Position numbers and translations under genes: made by a program. From NCBI GenBank assembly GCA_963779055.1, contig CAVZWN010000004.1, forward strand, positions 1 to 64,000: DNA of 64,000 nucleotides, in the 5' to 3' direction. This stretch comes from Sulfurimicrobium sp963779055. Its GTDB lineage: Bacteria; Pseudomonadota; Gammaproteobacteria; Burkholderiales; Sulfuricellaceae. Shown here piece after piece: positions 40,678 through 50,200 of this stretch (its first letter is position 1; every line of letters begins with the position of its first letter). Under the pieces are notes generated by a model, which was given only the letters and a program-made list of their open reading frames with translations, did no database searches and had not been told where the DNA came from.

Positions 40678-41868
40678 ATGTTGATAATGAGAAGAGACGT
40701 ACGTTTAACTAACCGGAACAAAATACCAGGCGCCACCCCCATTTTTTCAAAGGGGTTGAAACTAATAAACGCGATTCTAGCCGTTTACATCATCGCGGCA
40801 TCGTCTCTTACCGCCCAAGCTGCAAGCTTGGGGGATGTATTCAACGTCATTTCGAATGTTCAGCGTGCAGCACAGCAAGACCGGCCGGCAGGCAGCAACA
40901 ATTCCGAGCACCCCGCAATTTTCGGAAGCAACCGTAGTGAGCCTGATTGGTTGACACGTTATCCTCGCGCAAGTCTGAGCAAAGAATTTGTCAACCCGTT
41001 CGACACTGTTTCAATTCCTTTGACAATGCCATCTGTGGATGCGACCACGACCCGATATGCTGTCCCTATGGAAGGAAAAGTGACGATGCTGCAATACCGT
41101 CATGAAGCAGATGATTCGCTATTGTTAATCCAACGGCACTATGACGCGATTCTGGCGCAACAGGGTTTCGAAAGAGTTATTGTTTGTGCAAAACCGTGCC
41201 CTAGTTCTGGTGGAGCGGCGCACTGGATGAAAATGCTTGATCCGAACAGCAAGGTTGACTACTTCAACTTTCCAGTTGCGCCGCAGATTCTGATTGGCTA
41301 CAAGGCCAATGCAATGGTTTTTGTCGCAATCGGGAAGAACCCTAACTTGCCATATGCCAGTTTTATCAAGCTCGTTGAAGGAACAATTACAAACCGATCA
41401 GATCTCAATGCCTGGCTGGCCTCACTGAAGCCTGCTGAACCACCTGCGCCCGCCGTGCCAGCCATGGTGGCGCAGCAGCCATACGCATATGTGCCACATG
41501 AAACTGCAACTCAAAGCGACATCGTGGAAAACATCTCACCGACACGACTGCAAAGTGCAATTGCACAAACCAGAGGGCGTCTGATCGTTCTACTGTCATC
41601 AAGAGACAAGAACTGCTCTTTCTGTGTGCGCGCCATTCCGCGCTATGCAGAGCTAGCCAGTAAGCGTGCTAGTGCGGGCCGGTTCGTGATGGTTACATGG
41701 GAGCCATGGGGTAGCGCATTTAAGCATGATTTCTTAAGAGCTCATGAGATTCTTGCACTGCCTACGTACCTTACATTCATGGATGGAAAGCTTGATGCTC
41801 GCGCAGATGGAAATTTGCCTGTGGCTACGTTAGAAAATAAGTTAATCGATCAGCCTCAACACAGATGA
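40678..41868 (+). CDS. Secreted protein with C-terminal thioredoxin-like CxxC domain
   Basis: 396 residues from ATG 40678; an in-frame ATG at 40687 has better spacing to AAGGG. A basic start and hydrophobic segment (INAILAVYIIAASSLTAQAA) form a signal peptide. The middle (about 75-250) has the pattern MEGKVTMLQYRHEADDSLLLIQRHYDAILAQQGFERV. The C-terminal 110 residues look thioredoxin-like, with CSFC in RDKNCSFCVRAIPRYAELA and a cis-Pro-like ALPTYLTFMDG. It may be a periplasmic thiol protein. Its A/T-richer composition and position between duplicated ends suggest acquisition by transfer. Family not recognised. Confidence 0.75.
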   Translation: MLIMRRDVRLTNRNKIPGATPIFSKGLKLINAILAVYIIAASSLTAQAASLGDVFNVISNVQRAAQQDRPAGSNNSEHPAIFGSNRSEPDWLTRYPRASLSKEFVNPFDTVSIPLTMPSVDATTTRYAVPMEGKVTMLQYRHEADDSLLLIQRHYDAILAQQGFERVIVCAKPCPSSGGAAHWMKMLDPNSKVDYFNFPVAPQILIGYKANAMVFVAIGKNPNLPYASFIKLVEGTITNRSDLNAWLASLKPAEPPAPAVPAMVAQQPYAYVPHETATQSDIVENISPTRLQSAIAQTRGRLIVLLSSRDKNCSFCVRAIPRYAELASKRASAGRFVMVTWEPWGSAFKHDFLRAHEILALPTYLTFMDGKLDARADGNLPVATLENKLIDQPQHR

Positions 41869-42096
41869 TTAAAGCTTCGGAATCAAAAAGGACGAAAGCA
41901 CGCAGGAAGCGAGAGTCCAGTGCGAAGTGATGCCCTTTAAGAGTCGTACCATTATTAGGGACGCCTACACACGTAGGCCACCGCTGGTCAACTAACGGTA
42001 GTGCAGTGCAAAGCCCGCCAAAGGCTGTGAAACACGCAGGTTACGTACCGCTGAACTCCCAGCGCGCCCCTTGGTAGAACTTTTCTCAGCTTGATT
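41869..42096. other. Intergenic tail of the inserted segment
   Basis: 228 bp between the CxxC protein gene and the 3' end of the HIT-like gene. It contains a CCTACACACGTAGG palindrome (41967-41980). No ORF, tRNA or attC-like core is seen. The last 30 bases before 42097 do not match the sequence beside the decayed copy. Confidence 0.4.
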
Positions 42097-43137
42097 TCAC
42101 AGCGCCAGGCACGCCAGTTCGCGCTCGATGGCTGCCGCATCGAGCCGCTCGTAATCTTCCCGGTTGAAGGTAATCACGCCCCCCGCCAGTTCGTGCCAGG
42201 TAAAGCCGCTGGTCCAGGCTGGCTGTGGATACGTTCCCTGCTTGCGGCGTGGAAACAGGTACAGGCGTCCGGAAGCATAGAGCAGGTTGTAAGGCGTTTC
42301 GTCTTCATGCAGGTGGTGAATGGCAGACCAGGCTGATTTCGGATCTGAAAAAGCAAGACAGGTCGCCGGGTAAGGTCTTTCTCCGCCGTTGTGACGCCAC
42401 TCCGGCGCCATCACCGGGAAGCCATCCGGCTTGATGAACATCTGGAAATGCAGATGATTCACCGAGGCAAAAGCCCCCAGCGAGTTGTAGCCGAAGCCCA
42501 CACCGTCCAGCGTCTGCGCCAGTTCTGTGGTCGCTTCCCAGAGATAGAAATGGTGCGCCTCGGTCAGATACTGCGGCAGGCAGCTATCCCGCTCCGGCAC
42601 CAGCAGGCCGTGAAAATCCACGAACGGATATTTGTTGTAATACAGCGTTGCATGCCGGCCAAGCAGCTCTCCGGTCCAGAATGCCTCCTTCTGCATGAAG
42701 CCCTTATTGAAGTGAAAGCCGCCCTCGTCAAACGGGGCGCGCAGGCGTTCCGGCACGCGTGAAGTGATGCGCTTTGGCCGGAATGAACGCAGGTGGTTGA
42801 ACTGCAGTTCCCAGATACCCGCCTGACGTTTCACGGTCGGCTGGAGCCGATCCAGCCCGACCGCATGAATCTTGAGAAAGACCAGCAGGTCTTCCTCTAC
42901 CGCCTGAATATCGCGCCCCTGTTCCAGCGCCAGAACATACTCATCGCGCAGGGCGGCGTAGAGCTGCGCTAGCCCGGCAGAAGCTGCCGCATAAAGGCGT
43001 TGATCGAAGGTCGCATTGGCGCATACCAGAATGAACGGCCCCAGGCCACCCTTGTGCAGCAGTTCATTCAGGCCAGCTGAGAAAGCCTCGGCAAATGCCT
43101 CACCAGAGGTGAAGAGCGGCTCATTTTTCGAAATCAC
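42097..43137 (-). CDS. HIT-superfamily nucleotidyltransferase-like protein (DUF4922 / Ap4A-phosphorylase-like)
   Basis: 346 residues from a GTG at 43137, with GGAG ten bases upstream; the longer open frame overlaps the neighbouring gene. The C-terminal half has HFYLWEATTELAQTLDGVGFGYNSLGAFASVNHLHFQMF, whose HLHFQ resembles the catalytic H-x-H-x-Q/H of the HIT/GalT fold, and YYNKYPFVDFHGLLVPER, which fits the nucleotide pocket. The family includes GalT, Ap4A phosphorylase and GDP-sugar phosphorylases. The substrate is unknown. It overlaps the upstream gene by 17 bases. Confidence 0.75.
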   Translation of the reverse strand: MISKNEPLFTSGEAFAEAFSAGLNELLHKGGLGPFILVCANATFDQRLYAAASAGLAQLYAALRDEYVLALEQGRDIQAVEEDLLVFLKIHAVGLDRLQPTVKRQAGIWELQFNHLRSFRPKRITSRVPERLRAPFDEGGFHFNKGFMQKEAFWTGELLGRHATLYYNKYPFVDFHGLLVPERDSCLPQYLTEAHHFYLWEATTELAQTLDGVGFGYNSLGAFASVNHLHFQMFIKPDGFPVMAPEWRHNGGERPYPATCLAFSDPKSAWSAIHHLHEDETPYNLLYASGRLYLFPRRKQGTYPQPAWTSGFTWHELAGGVITFNREDYERLDAAAIERELACLAL

Positions 43138-43702
43138 AGCGAATTTTCTCCAGTTCCTTGCGGTAGGCTTCCGCATCGCCAAAATCCACGAAATTCTGGT
43201 AGCGTTCATGCGCCTCGACCACCTGTTTTGCATGCTTGATCGGGCACCAGTACTGCTCGGTCAGGGCCACGACATGCTTGACGTAGGCAGCAAGGCCGTT
43301 GCCATAGGCACAATAGGTGCAATTGAATTTTTCAAGGGTGTTCAGGTAGGCCAGATTGCCGCGATCAAAGTGAAAAAAATCGCCCCGCTTCACCCGGGGA
43401 ATCCGGTAAAGCGGGAAGCAGATCCATTGATACAGGCTCACGCTAAGATCCAGCAGCAAAAGCGGAAAGATCATCGCATAAATCACGGGCGCCGAAATCA
43501 GGTTGCGCAGGCTCGCCTGGCGCAGATATTGCAGCAAACCCGTTTTCAGGCGCCGGTGCTGCTCCAGGACTTCTTTTTCGAAGCGAACCTTGCGATCTTC
43601 CAGCCGGAACCTGAACTCGCTGCGCCGTGCCTCGATATCCGCTTCAATCTCGGATTCCAGCTCCCGGATGCGTTGCAGAAGTTCATTGATTTTTGGATTC
43701 AT
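43121..43702 (-). CDS. Conserved membrane protein with coiled-coil N-terminus
   Basis: 193 residues. A charged coiled-coil (about 5-55, LLQRIRELESEIEADIEARRSEF...) leads to a pair of membrane segments (about 70-105, NLISAPVIYAMIFPLLLLDLSVSLYQWICFPLYRIPRV). A conserved cytoplasmic part follows with FNCTYCAYGNGLAAYVKHVVALTEQYWCPIKH, whose three cysteines and His could bind metal. I know of similar unnamed proteins in proteobacteria but no function. Translationally coupled to the HIT-like gene. Confidence 0.75.
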   Translation of the reverse strand: MNPKINELLQRIRELESEIEADIEARRSEFRFRLEDRKVRFEKEVLEQHRRLKTGLLQYLRQASLRNLISAPVIYAMIFPLLLLDLSVSLYQWICFPLYRIPRVKRGDFFHFDRGNLAYLNTLEKFNCTYCAYGNGLAAYVKHVVALTEQYWCPIKHAKQVVEAHERYQNFVDFGDAEAYRKELEKIRCDFEK

Positions 43703-43742
43703 TCAATGCTCCCGCACTGAGAAACAGACAAAAATACCTGTT

Positions 43743-44912
43743 TCATTCCGCCGCCAGCATGTGCTCAGCCAGACGCGCCCAGTAGCTCGCCCCGAGTGCC
43801 AGCACCTCGTCGTTGAAATCATAGTGCGGGTTGTGCAGCATGCAACCGCCCTCCCCCATGCCATTGCCCAGCCAGACGTAGCAGCCGGGCCTTTCCAGCA
43901 GCATGAAGGAGAAATCCTCCGCGCCCATGGAGGGGCGCAGGTCGTTGCGTACGGCTTCTTTCCCCACCAGCCCGGCGGCAACGTTGCGACAGATTTCCGC
44001 CTCGGCCACCGAGTTGATGGTGGCGGGATAGCCGCGCCGGTAATCGAGGCTGACCTGAACTCCGAAACCCGCTGCGATGCCGCCGCAGATGCGCTCCATG
44101 GCTGCCTCGACATGATCCTGCACCTCGGGGCGGAAAGCGCGCACGGTCCCGCCCAGCGTGGCATGATCGGGAATCACGTTGTAGGCATCCCCGGCATGGA
44201 AGCGGGTCACGCTCAGCACGGCTGCATCGAGCGGGTCGAGCGTGCGGCTGACAATGGTTTGCAGCGCCTGCGCCAATGCGCTGCCCGCCGCAACCGGGTC
44301 TGCACCCTGATGGGGCATGGCCGCATGGGCGCCGTGACCCTTGATGACGATATCGAACTGGTCCGCCGAAGCCATCATTGGGCCAGGCATGATGGCGAAC
44401 TGCCCGGCCGGCAGCCCCGGCCAGTTGTGCATGCCGAATACGGCCTGCATGGGGAAACGCTCGAACAGGCCATCCTCGATCATCACCCGGGCGCCGCCCT
44501 CGCCTTCCTCGGCGGGCTGGAAGATGAAGTACACGGTGCCGTCGAAATTGCCTGTAGCAGCCAGATATTCCGCCGCACCCAGCAGCATCGCGGTATGTCC
44601 GTCGTGCCCGCAGGCGTGCATCTTGCCGTCGTAATGGGAGCGATGCGGGAAAGGGTTCTGTTCATGGATCGGCAAGGCATCCATATCGGCGCGCAAGCCG
44701 ATGGCCCGGCCGCTGGTACCCGAACGCAGCACGCCCACCACGCCGGTCCCGGCCAGGCCGCGGTGCACTTCGATGCCTGCGGCGGAGAGCACCTCCACCA
44801 CCAGCGCGCTGGTGCGCTGCTCCTCGAATGCGGTTTCCGGATGGGCGTGAATATCCCGCCGCAAGGCGACAAGGCGCTCCTGATTCTGCTTGATATGGGG
44901 TAGGACTGACAT
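43743..44912 (-). CDS. M20 family amidohydrolase (N-acyl-amino-acid / hippurate hydrolase type)
   Basis: 389 residues from the ATG at 44912; an in-frame ATG at 44936 lacks a ribosome-binding site. The N-terminal RRDIHAHPETAFEEQRTSALV, the metal motifs ACGHDGHTAMLLGAA and PAEEGEGGARVMIEDG, the dimerisation domain from AMMASADQFD-like sequence, and the C-terminal MGAEDFSFMLLERPGCYVWLGNG define the M20D amidohydrolases. They cleave N-acyl amino acids. The substrate is undecided. Likely transcribed alone. Confidence 0.92.
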   Translation of the reverse strand: MSVLPHIKQNQERLVALRRDIHAHPETAFEEQRTSALVVEVLSAAGIEVHRGLAGTGVVGVLRSGTSGRAIGLRADMDALPIHEQNPFPHRSHYDGKMHACGHDGHTAMLLGAAEYLAATGNFDGTVYFIFQPAEEGEGGARVMIEDGLFERFPMQAVFGMHNWPGLPAGQFAIMPGPMMASADQFDIVIKGHGAHAAMPHQGADPVAAGSALAQALQTIVSRTLDPLDAAVLSVTRFHAGDAYNVIPDHATLGGTVRAFRPEVQDHVEAAMERICGGIAAGFGVQVSLDYRRGYPATINSVAEAEICRNVAAGLVGKEAVRNDLRPSMGAEDFSFMLLERPGCYVWLGNGMGEGGCMLHNPHYDFNDEVLALGASYWARLAEHMLAAE

Positions 44913-44953
44913 GGCGATCTCTGTCTGATACATCAATACGCCACGATAACACT

Positions 44954-44990
44954 CACCGCCTACCTCTGAAAGGGAGAGAGGCAGGCGGTG
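44954..44990. terminator. Inverted repeat between M20 and YceI genes, possible terminator
   Basis: CACCGCCTACCTC (44954-44966) pairs with GAGGCAGGCGGTG (44978-44990). Plus-strand CGTTTTT follows. It lies 19 bases downstream of the minus-strand YceI stop, where the T run is weak, so direction is unclear. Confidence 0.5.
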
Positions 44991-45008
44991 CGTTTTTACA
45001 GGAAAAGA

Positions 45009-45575
45009 TCAGTCGCGGAAAGCTTCAACCTGAATGGCAATTTTCACTTCGTCGCCAACGGCCGGCACATACTTGGTCATGCCGAATTCGGAGCGCTTGA
45101 TCGTCGTCGTCGCATTGGCGCCGCACATGGCTTTCTTGTTCATCGGGTGCGGCGCGCATTTGAAGTGATCCACTTTCAGGCTGACGGGCTTGGTCACGCC
45201 CAGCATGGTGAAATCACCATCGGCGCCGGTCAGTTTATCCCCGTCGAACCTGAGTGTTTTTGACTTGAAGGTAATGACCGGATATTTGGCCGTATCGAAA
45301 AAATCTTCCCCCTGCATGTGCTTCTCCAGCTCTGCCAGGCCGGTGTCGATACTGGTAGCGTCAATGCGGATGTCGATGCTGCCGGACTGGGACGCCGCAT
45401 CCAGCATGAAAGTGCCAGAGGTCTGGTTGAAACGCCCGCGCTGGATGGAGAAACCTAGATGGCTGACCTCGAAGCTGGGGAAAGTATGGCGCGCATCGAT
45501 GGTGTAGGTATCCGCGGCAAAAGCGGATGTGCTCAGGGTGCCGGCGATAGCGATGGCGATCAGTGCTTTTTTCAT
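45009..45575 (-). CDS. YceI family periplasmic protein
   Basis: 188 residues with a signal peptide (KKALIAIAIAGTLSTSAFA). The lipocalin-like YceI domain follows: YTIDARHTFPSFEVSHLGFSIQRGRFNQTSGTFMLD, IDATSIDTGLAELEKHMQGEDFFDTAKYPVITFKS, and GDFTMLGVTKPVSLKVDHFKC. Family members bind isoprenoids such as polyprenyl pyrophosphate or ubiquinone precursors. Last gene of marR-cytb561-yceI-yceI. Confidence 0.95.
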   Translation of the reverse strand: MKKALIAIAIAGTLSTSAFAADTYTIDARHTFPSFEVSHLGFSIQRGRFNQTSGTFMLDAASQSGSIDIRIDATSIDTGLAELEKHMQGEDFFDTAKYPVITFKSKTLRFDGDKLTGADGDFTMLGVTKPVSLKVDHFKCAPHPMNKKAMCGANATTTIKRSEFGMTKYVPAVGDEVKIAIQVEAFRD

Positions 45576-45592
45576 GGTGTTCTCCTGGTGAA

Positions 45593-46150
45593 TTACTTGC
45601 GGGTGGGGCTTAATACAAAATGGAACCGGACCTGGACTTCGTCGGCGACAACCGAGGTATCACTCCAGATGCCGGAACCGATCCCGTAGTCCATACGTTT
45701 GAGGGGAAAACTGCCATCAAGGACAAGCGCGTCTTTTTCCTGCCGCAACGTGAGCGGCGCACGCACTTCCAGCGCCCGGCCCTTGATGTTCATCTTGCCG
45801 CTGATTTCAAATCGACCGCCGCCCAGCGCCCGGAAAGCAGTCGAACTGAAGCTGGCCATGGGGAAATCACGTACGTTGAACCAGCTCTTGCCTTTGACTT
45901 CCTCATTGGCCTCCGCGCTGCCGGCATCGACACTGGCCAGATCGATTTCGATCCGGGCATGCCCGGTTTCCGGTCTGGCCGGATCGAGCACGATCTGTGC
46001 CGTGAATTTTTTGAAAACGCCTTCGACCGGCACATTCATCTGCCTTGAGATGAATGCAATCGAGCTTTTTTCGGCTTGAAGCACGCCGAATTCTGCGCCC
46101 TGGGCAATGCCTGCCGTCAGCAGGAGCAAAAGGGTAAGCAGTCGCATCAT
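45593..46150 (-). CDS. YceI family periplasmic protein, second copy
   Basis: 185 residues with a signal peptide (LLTLLLLLTAGIAQGAEF) and a diverged YceI domain: AEKSSIAFISRQMNVPVEGVFKKF, IDLASVDAGSAEANEEVKGKSWFNVRDFPMASF, then GKMNIKGRALEVRAPLTL. It differs clearly from the adjacent copy. Its start overlaps the cytochrome b561 gene by four bases, a pairing common in bacteria. Confidence 0.94.
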   Translation of the reverse strand: MMRLLTLLLLLTAGIAQGAEFGVLQAEKSSIAFISRQMNVPVEGVFKKFTAQIVLDPARPETGHARIEIDLASVDAGSAEANEEVKGKSWFNVRDFPMASFSSTAFRALGGGRFEISGKMNIKGRALEVRAPLTLRQEKDALVLDGSFPLKRMDYGIGSGIWSDTSVVADEVQVRFHFVLSPTRK

Positions 46151-46698
46151 TTTGAATCTCCGCGTTCGAGGAAAGGCAGCATGCGGGCGAGGATGCCGTC
46201 ACGCTCGATAAAGTGGTGTTTGAGCGCTGCGCCGACATGGGCCAGCAGCAGAACCATCAGCGTCATGTTGAGCGTCTCATGCACTGCCCGCAGCAAATCG
46301 CCCAGCGCCTTGTCCTTGCCGATCAGGTCGGGCAGCGGCAGCACCCCAAGGTAAACCGTCTGAAAGCCCTTGGCCGAGCTCATCAGCCAGCCAGACAGGG
46401 GGATGGCAAACAGCAGCAGGTAAAGCAGGCCATGCAGGCCATTTGCGGCATGACGCTGCCACGGCGGCATACTGTCGGGCAGCGGCGGCGGAACATGACC
46501 GGCCCGCCAGGCCAGGCGCAGCAGGAGCAGCAGAAAAACCGTCACCCCCAGCCATTTGTGATAGCTGATCAGCTTGAGCTTGAGCGGAGAAAGCGCCAGG
46601 TCTGCCATATAAACGCCGAGCGGAAACAGCGCCACAATCAGCAGCGCAGTGAGCCAGTGCAGGGCGATGGCAGTGCGGGTATAACGGGCCGGAATCAT
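46147..46698 (-). CDS. Cytochrome b561
   Basis: 183 residues with four membrane helices. Haem-ligating histidines are likely in AIALHWLTALL, ISYHKWLGV, ANGLHGLLYLLLF and LLAHVGAALKHHF. It probably passes electrons between quinone and periplasmic partners; superoxide oxidase activity is known in E. coli CybB. It lies between marR and the yceI pair with four-base overlaps. Confidence 0.95.
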   Translation of the reverse strand: MIPARYTRTAIALHWLTALLIVALFPLGVYMADLALSPLKLKLISYHKWLGVTVFLLLLLRLAWRAGHVPPPLPDSMPPWQRHAANGLHGLLYLLLFAIPLSGWLMSSAKGFQTVYLGVLPLPDLIGKDKALGDLLRAVHETLNMTLMVLLLAHVGAALKHHFIERDGILARMLPFLERGDSK

Positions 46699-47147
46699 GC
46701 AGGCTCCTTGCCGGTGCGTGCCGTCTTGAAAGCAGTGCGCAAGCGGCTCAGGTGGGTTTCTATGGAGACCAGGTCCTGTGCCGAAAGTTCGGTAAAGGCT
46801 TGCGCCATGTAGTCCAGGTGCTCCGGAAAAACCCGCGCGAACAGGGCCTCGCCCTGCGGAGTCAGTTGCACGATCTGGCTGCGTCCGTCGCTGGGCGAGG
46901 CCATTCGCTGCACCAGTTTCTTGTCAGCCAAGCGATCCACCACGCCGGTAAGCGTGCCCTTGGTGATCAGGGTTTTTTCGCCCAGCTCCTTGAGCGGCAT
47001 GCCGCTGGTGTTACCGAGCGTGGCAATGATGTCAAATTGCGGCGGCGTCAGGTCCAGGGTGCGGATATGCGCTGACGAATAAGCCTCGAAGGCCTGGTAG
47101 GCCTCGGCCAGCTCGCGCAGGACCGGCAGGAAAGGGGCATGAGGCAT
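46695..47147 (-). CDS. MarR-family transcriptional regulator
   Basis: 150 residues: LTPPQFDIIATLGNTSGMPLKELGEKTLITKGTLTGVVDRLADKKLVQRMASPSDGRSQIVQLTPQG is a winged helix-turn-helix with the MarR wing D-x-R-x. It should repress its own operon (b561, two YceI proteins) and be released by a phenolic, quinone or oxidant signal. Two perfect palindromes sit right upstream. Confidence 0.94.
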   Translation of the reverse strand: MPHAPFLPVLRELAEAYQAFEAYSSAHIRTLDLTPPQFDIIATLGNTSGMPLKELGEKTLITKGTLTGVVDRLADKKLVQRMASPSDGRSQIVQLTPQGEALFARVFPEHLDYMAQAFTELSAQDLVSIETHLSRLRTAFKTARTGKEPA

Positions 47148-47159
47148 GAATGCTCCATC

Positions 47160-47196
47160 TGGTTCTAATTAGAACCATAGTAGTTCTAATTAGAAC
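47160..47196. promoter_or_regulatory. Tandem palindromic operator upstream of marR
   Basis: TGGTTCTAATTAGAACCA (47160-47177) is a perfect 18-base palindrome. GTTCTAATTAGAAC (47183-47196) repeats its centre 21 bp away, two helical turns. The TTCTAATTAGAA core fits MarR-type operators, and the site is 13 bases from the marR start. A further CAGATGT/ACATCTG pair follows at about 47198-47213. Confidence 0.85.
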
Positions 47197-47222
47197 CAGA
47201 TGTCAACATCTGATACTGGAAA

Positions 47223-50200
47223 TCACCCGTTGCGGTGAATCCAGTCTGCGCCCAGCGTGCCGGAAAGATCGTTCAGATATTGCGCGCCGGACACATAGGC
47301 CTGCTCTTTCCGGGCCTGTTCGAGAAGGCCTGCATAATGCCCGCGCTCCGCCTCCGTAAGCTGATTCTGACGCTCAAGGAAACGCTGCAGATTCTCCTCA
47401 TGCCGCAGCCATAGCGCCACATCGCGCTGCTGCTTGATGGACAGGCGTTCCTGATACCAGTCGCTGGCCAGCAGTGCTTCTCGCGTGAACATGCTGCGGA
47501 TTTCCGGATGGTTCACATCCTTGCCCTCATAGCGCCCCGTCGCCATGATATGGAGGATTGCCTTGAGCGGCGGGCAGGCATCATTGACCGATCCGTCGTC
47601 GAGATAATTCTGCGCCACGCGCCGCTGTGCTTCGACGATGTTGTCGACGCCATCCGCAAAAGACTCCAGGTCCTGCGTCTCCGGCCTGAGCATGGCCTCG
47701 TCGAAGACTGCCATCGGGTTATCGAAGATCTTGCCGAAGTTGCCATGCACAAAATGGCTGGTGATGCGATAGCCGAGACGGCTGGCAAGAATCTGGCGTC
47801 CCTGATAGTCGAAATCTGCAACCGGCTCAAGGTAGCCGCGCTCGATCATGCGCTGCGGATCGCGCTCGCGCACCGACATGCGGCACCACAGCTCGGGGAT
47901 CAGCAGACTGATATCGTGGTCCACGCGCCGGTTGGGGCCGATGTGTCCGGCTGCGGTAGAAAATCCGTCGTAGCCGCTGATGATGTAGGAAACCAGCGCA
48001 TTGTTCAGGTCCGCCGTCGCGCGCAGGGAGTTGAATGGGCCCTTGGTCAGCGCGCCCTCCGAACCGGCACCGGTAGTCGAGGGCGATTTCCCGGTCAGGC
48101 TGGCGATAAAGTCCATGAACAGCTCGGGCAGTTCCTGATAATGGATGGGATTGTAGACGGCAAGCGGCCGTATCCCCTGTGCCCGGTCCGGCGGATTGTT
48201 GCGCCGACCGGGCATGACCGCATTGACCGGGAAATGCACGGCTTCGTTCAGCGGCACACGCCGGTAAAGCCTGGCCCCCATCTCGGCAATATAGCGGTCG
48301 CGCGGGTTGACCAGATCGGGGCGGCGCTGCAGGTAGCGCACGTTGGCAGAGGGCTTGCCATCCACGATGCGCGGATGCGCGGACGAGACAAAGTAATGGT
48401 CATCCGGTGCCTTGCCGGCATCCTGTACCAGCTGCTTCATGAGCGGGCTGAACATTTCAAGGCCGATGGCGTCATCCACCATTTCCCGTGCATCCGCCGT
48501 AGTCAGGGGTTCGAAGTTGGAAATGAAGTTATCCGGCCCGGCCAGGTCCGTCTCGGCCTGCAGGTCCAGACCGCGGTGGATCGCGTCATCCGGCCGCTGG
48601 AACAGGCGCTGTTCGCAGTTCACCGCCAGCTTGACGCTGGGGTTGGCATAGTCCGGATTGAGGTGGGCCAGCCGGGCTGCAGGCACGGTGATGGAAGCCG
48701 TGATATCGTCTTCCGTCTGGATCTTTCCCGCACCAATGAAATCGTGGCGCAGCTTGTACATGCGCCACGAGCCGTCCGGCTCCACGCCGACCCGGAGAAA
48801 ACTCGCCACCAGGCGCCGTCCGTTGTATTTGAGCTCGTGCCCCGGATAGCCGTTCACCATATCGACCGAGAAATGCTTGCGCCAGGCGCCCCCCCATTCC
48901 GGACGGTAAAAACGCTTGATCACAAACACCAGTGCGCGGATATGCTGCGGGATGCTTTCCAGCCACTGATTGTATTCGCCGGTGTACGCACTCTCGGAGG
49001 GCGTCAGCAACTTGATCACCGAACCCAGCGTGCGCTCATCGCTCAGCAACGGGCGGCTATCGCGAGCCTGCGCGCTGCGAAAACGGGCCGAATAATCCCT
49101 GTCAAAAATCTCCTGCACCTGGGCCAGGTCATCATGCATGTCGCGCACGTAAAATGGCCCGGAAATGATCGTGCCGACGATGGATTTCGAAATCTCCGAC
49201 TTTCCGCCGCCTGAAACCGTGCACGGCTTGTGCACGAAGGTCCCTTCGGCATCGGTCCCGATCAGACGCCAGGTCGGCGCATGAGGGTGTTTCTCCATGT
49301 GGACCTTGTAGCCGCAGGGGTGAATGTAGGTGCGCCCGGCCAGCAGCTTGATGGTCTGCATTTCACCATTGCGCGGCCAGTGAATGGTCTGGTCGAGCAG
49401 ATGCATGGTGGCATCTTCCGGCACATAGATGATATCCGGATAGTGCTTGTCGACGCCGTAGCCCTCGTCCCTGACATGCATGACCTCGCCGAACAGGGAC
49501 ACCAGGCCGTCGAAGTCATGACCATCCGTGCGGATCCGGCTGTCGGGGCGGAATACTTCGCCGAGATTGAAGCTCGGGAAGGCCAGCGCGCCGCCCGAAT
49601 GCTCCTCCTCGCAACCGCCGAAGAGGTTGGCCGCATAGCTGATCTGGGATTTGACTTCTTTCTTGCTGTAGCCGAAATAATTATCCGCAATCAGGGTCAC
49701 GACCACGCCGCTCATGTCGCGGCAGGTGATCTTGAACGGCTGGCCGCCGTTATAGAGTTCATTCTCCTCGCGCCAGCACATGCCCTCGCGACGCTGGCGT
49801 TCGCTGGCCTGATCCCAGTGCGGCAGGCCCAGTTCGGCCTTCTTCAGTCGCACCAGATGCGGCGCCAGGATGACGCAGCCGGTGTGGCCGCTCCAGTGCA
49901 GCACATCCAGCGCGGCATCATTCTCCGGCAGGCAGGGGTTGCCGCCGTTGCCGAAAATGCGCTCCACGAAATCCAGGTTCGAAACCAGGCTGCCGGGTGC
50001 GAAGAAGCGCGTTTCCATGGTTTTTTCATGGCTGATGCCGGGCACTTCCGGCGCCACCAGGGGACGCAACAACAGAGACACCCAGCTCTCCGCGTGTTCC
50101 GCCTGGCCGCTGGTGAAAGGCAAGTACAACGTATCGCGGGGCGGATTGAGCGCAGCCTTCAGCAAGCCTGCAAAAGCAATTGCAGGCACCGCGCTCTTGT

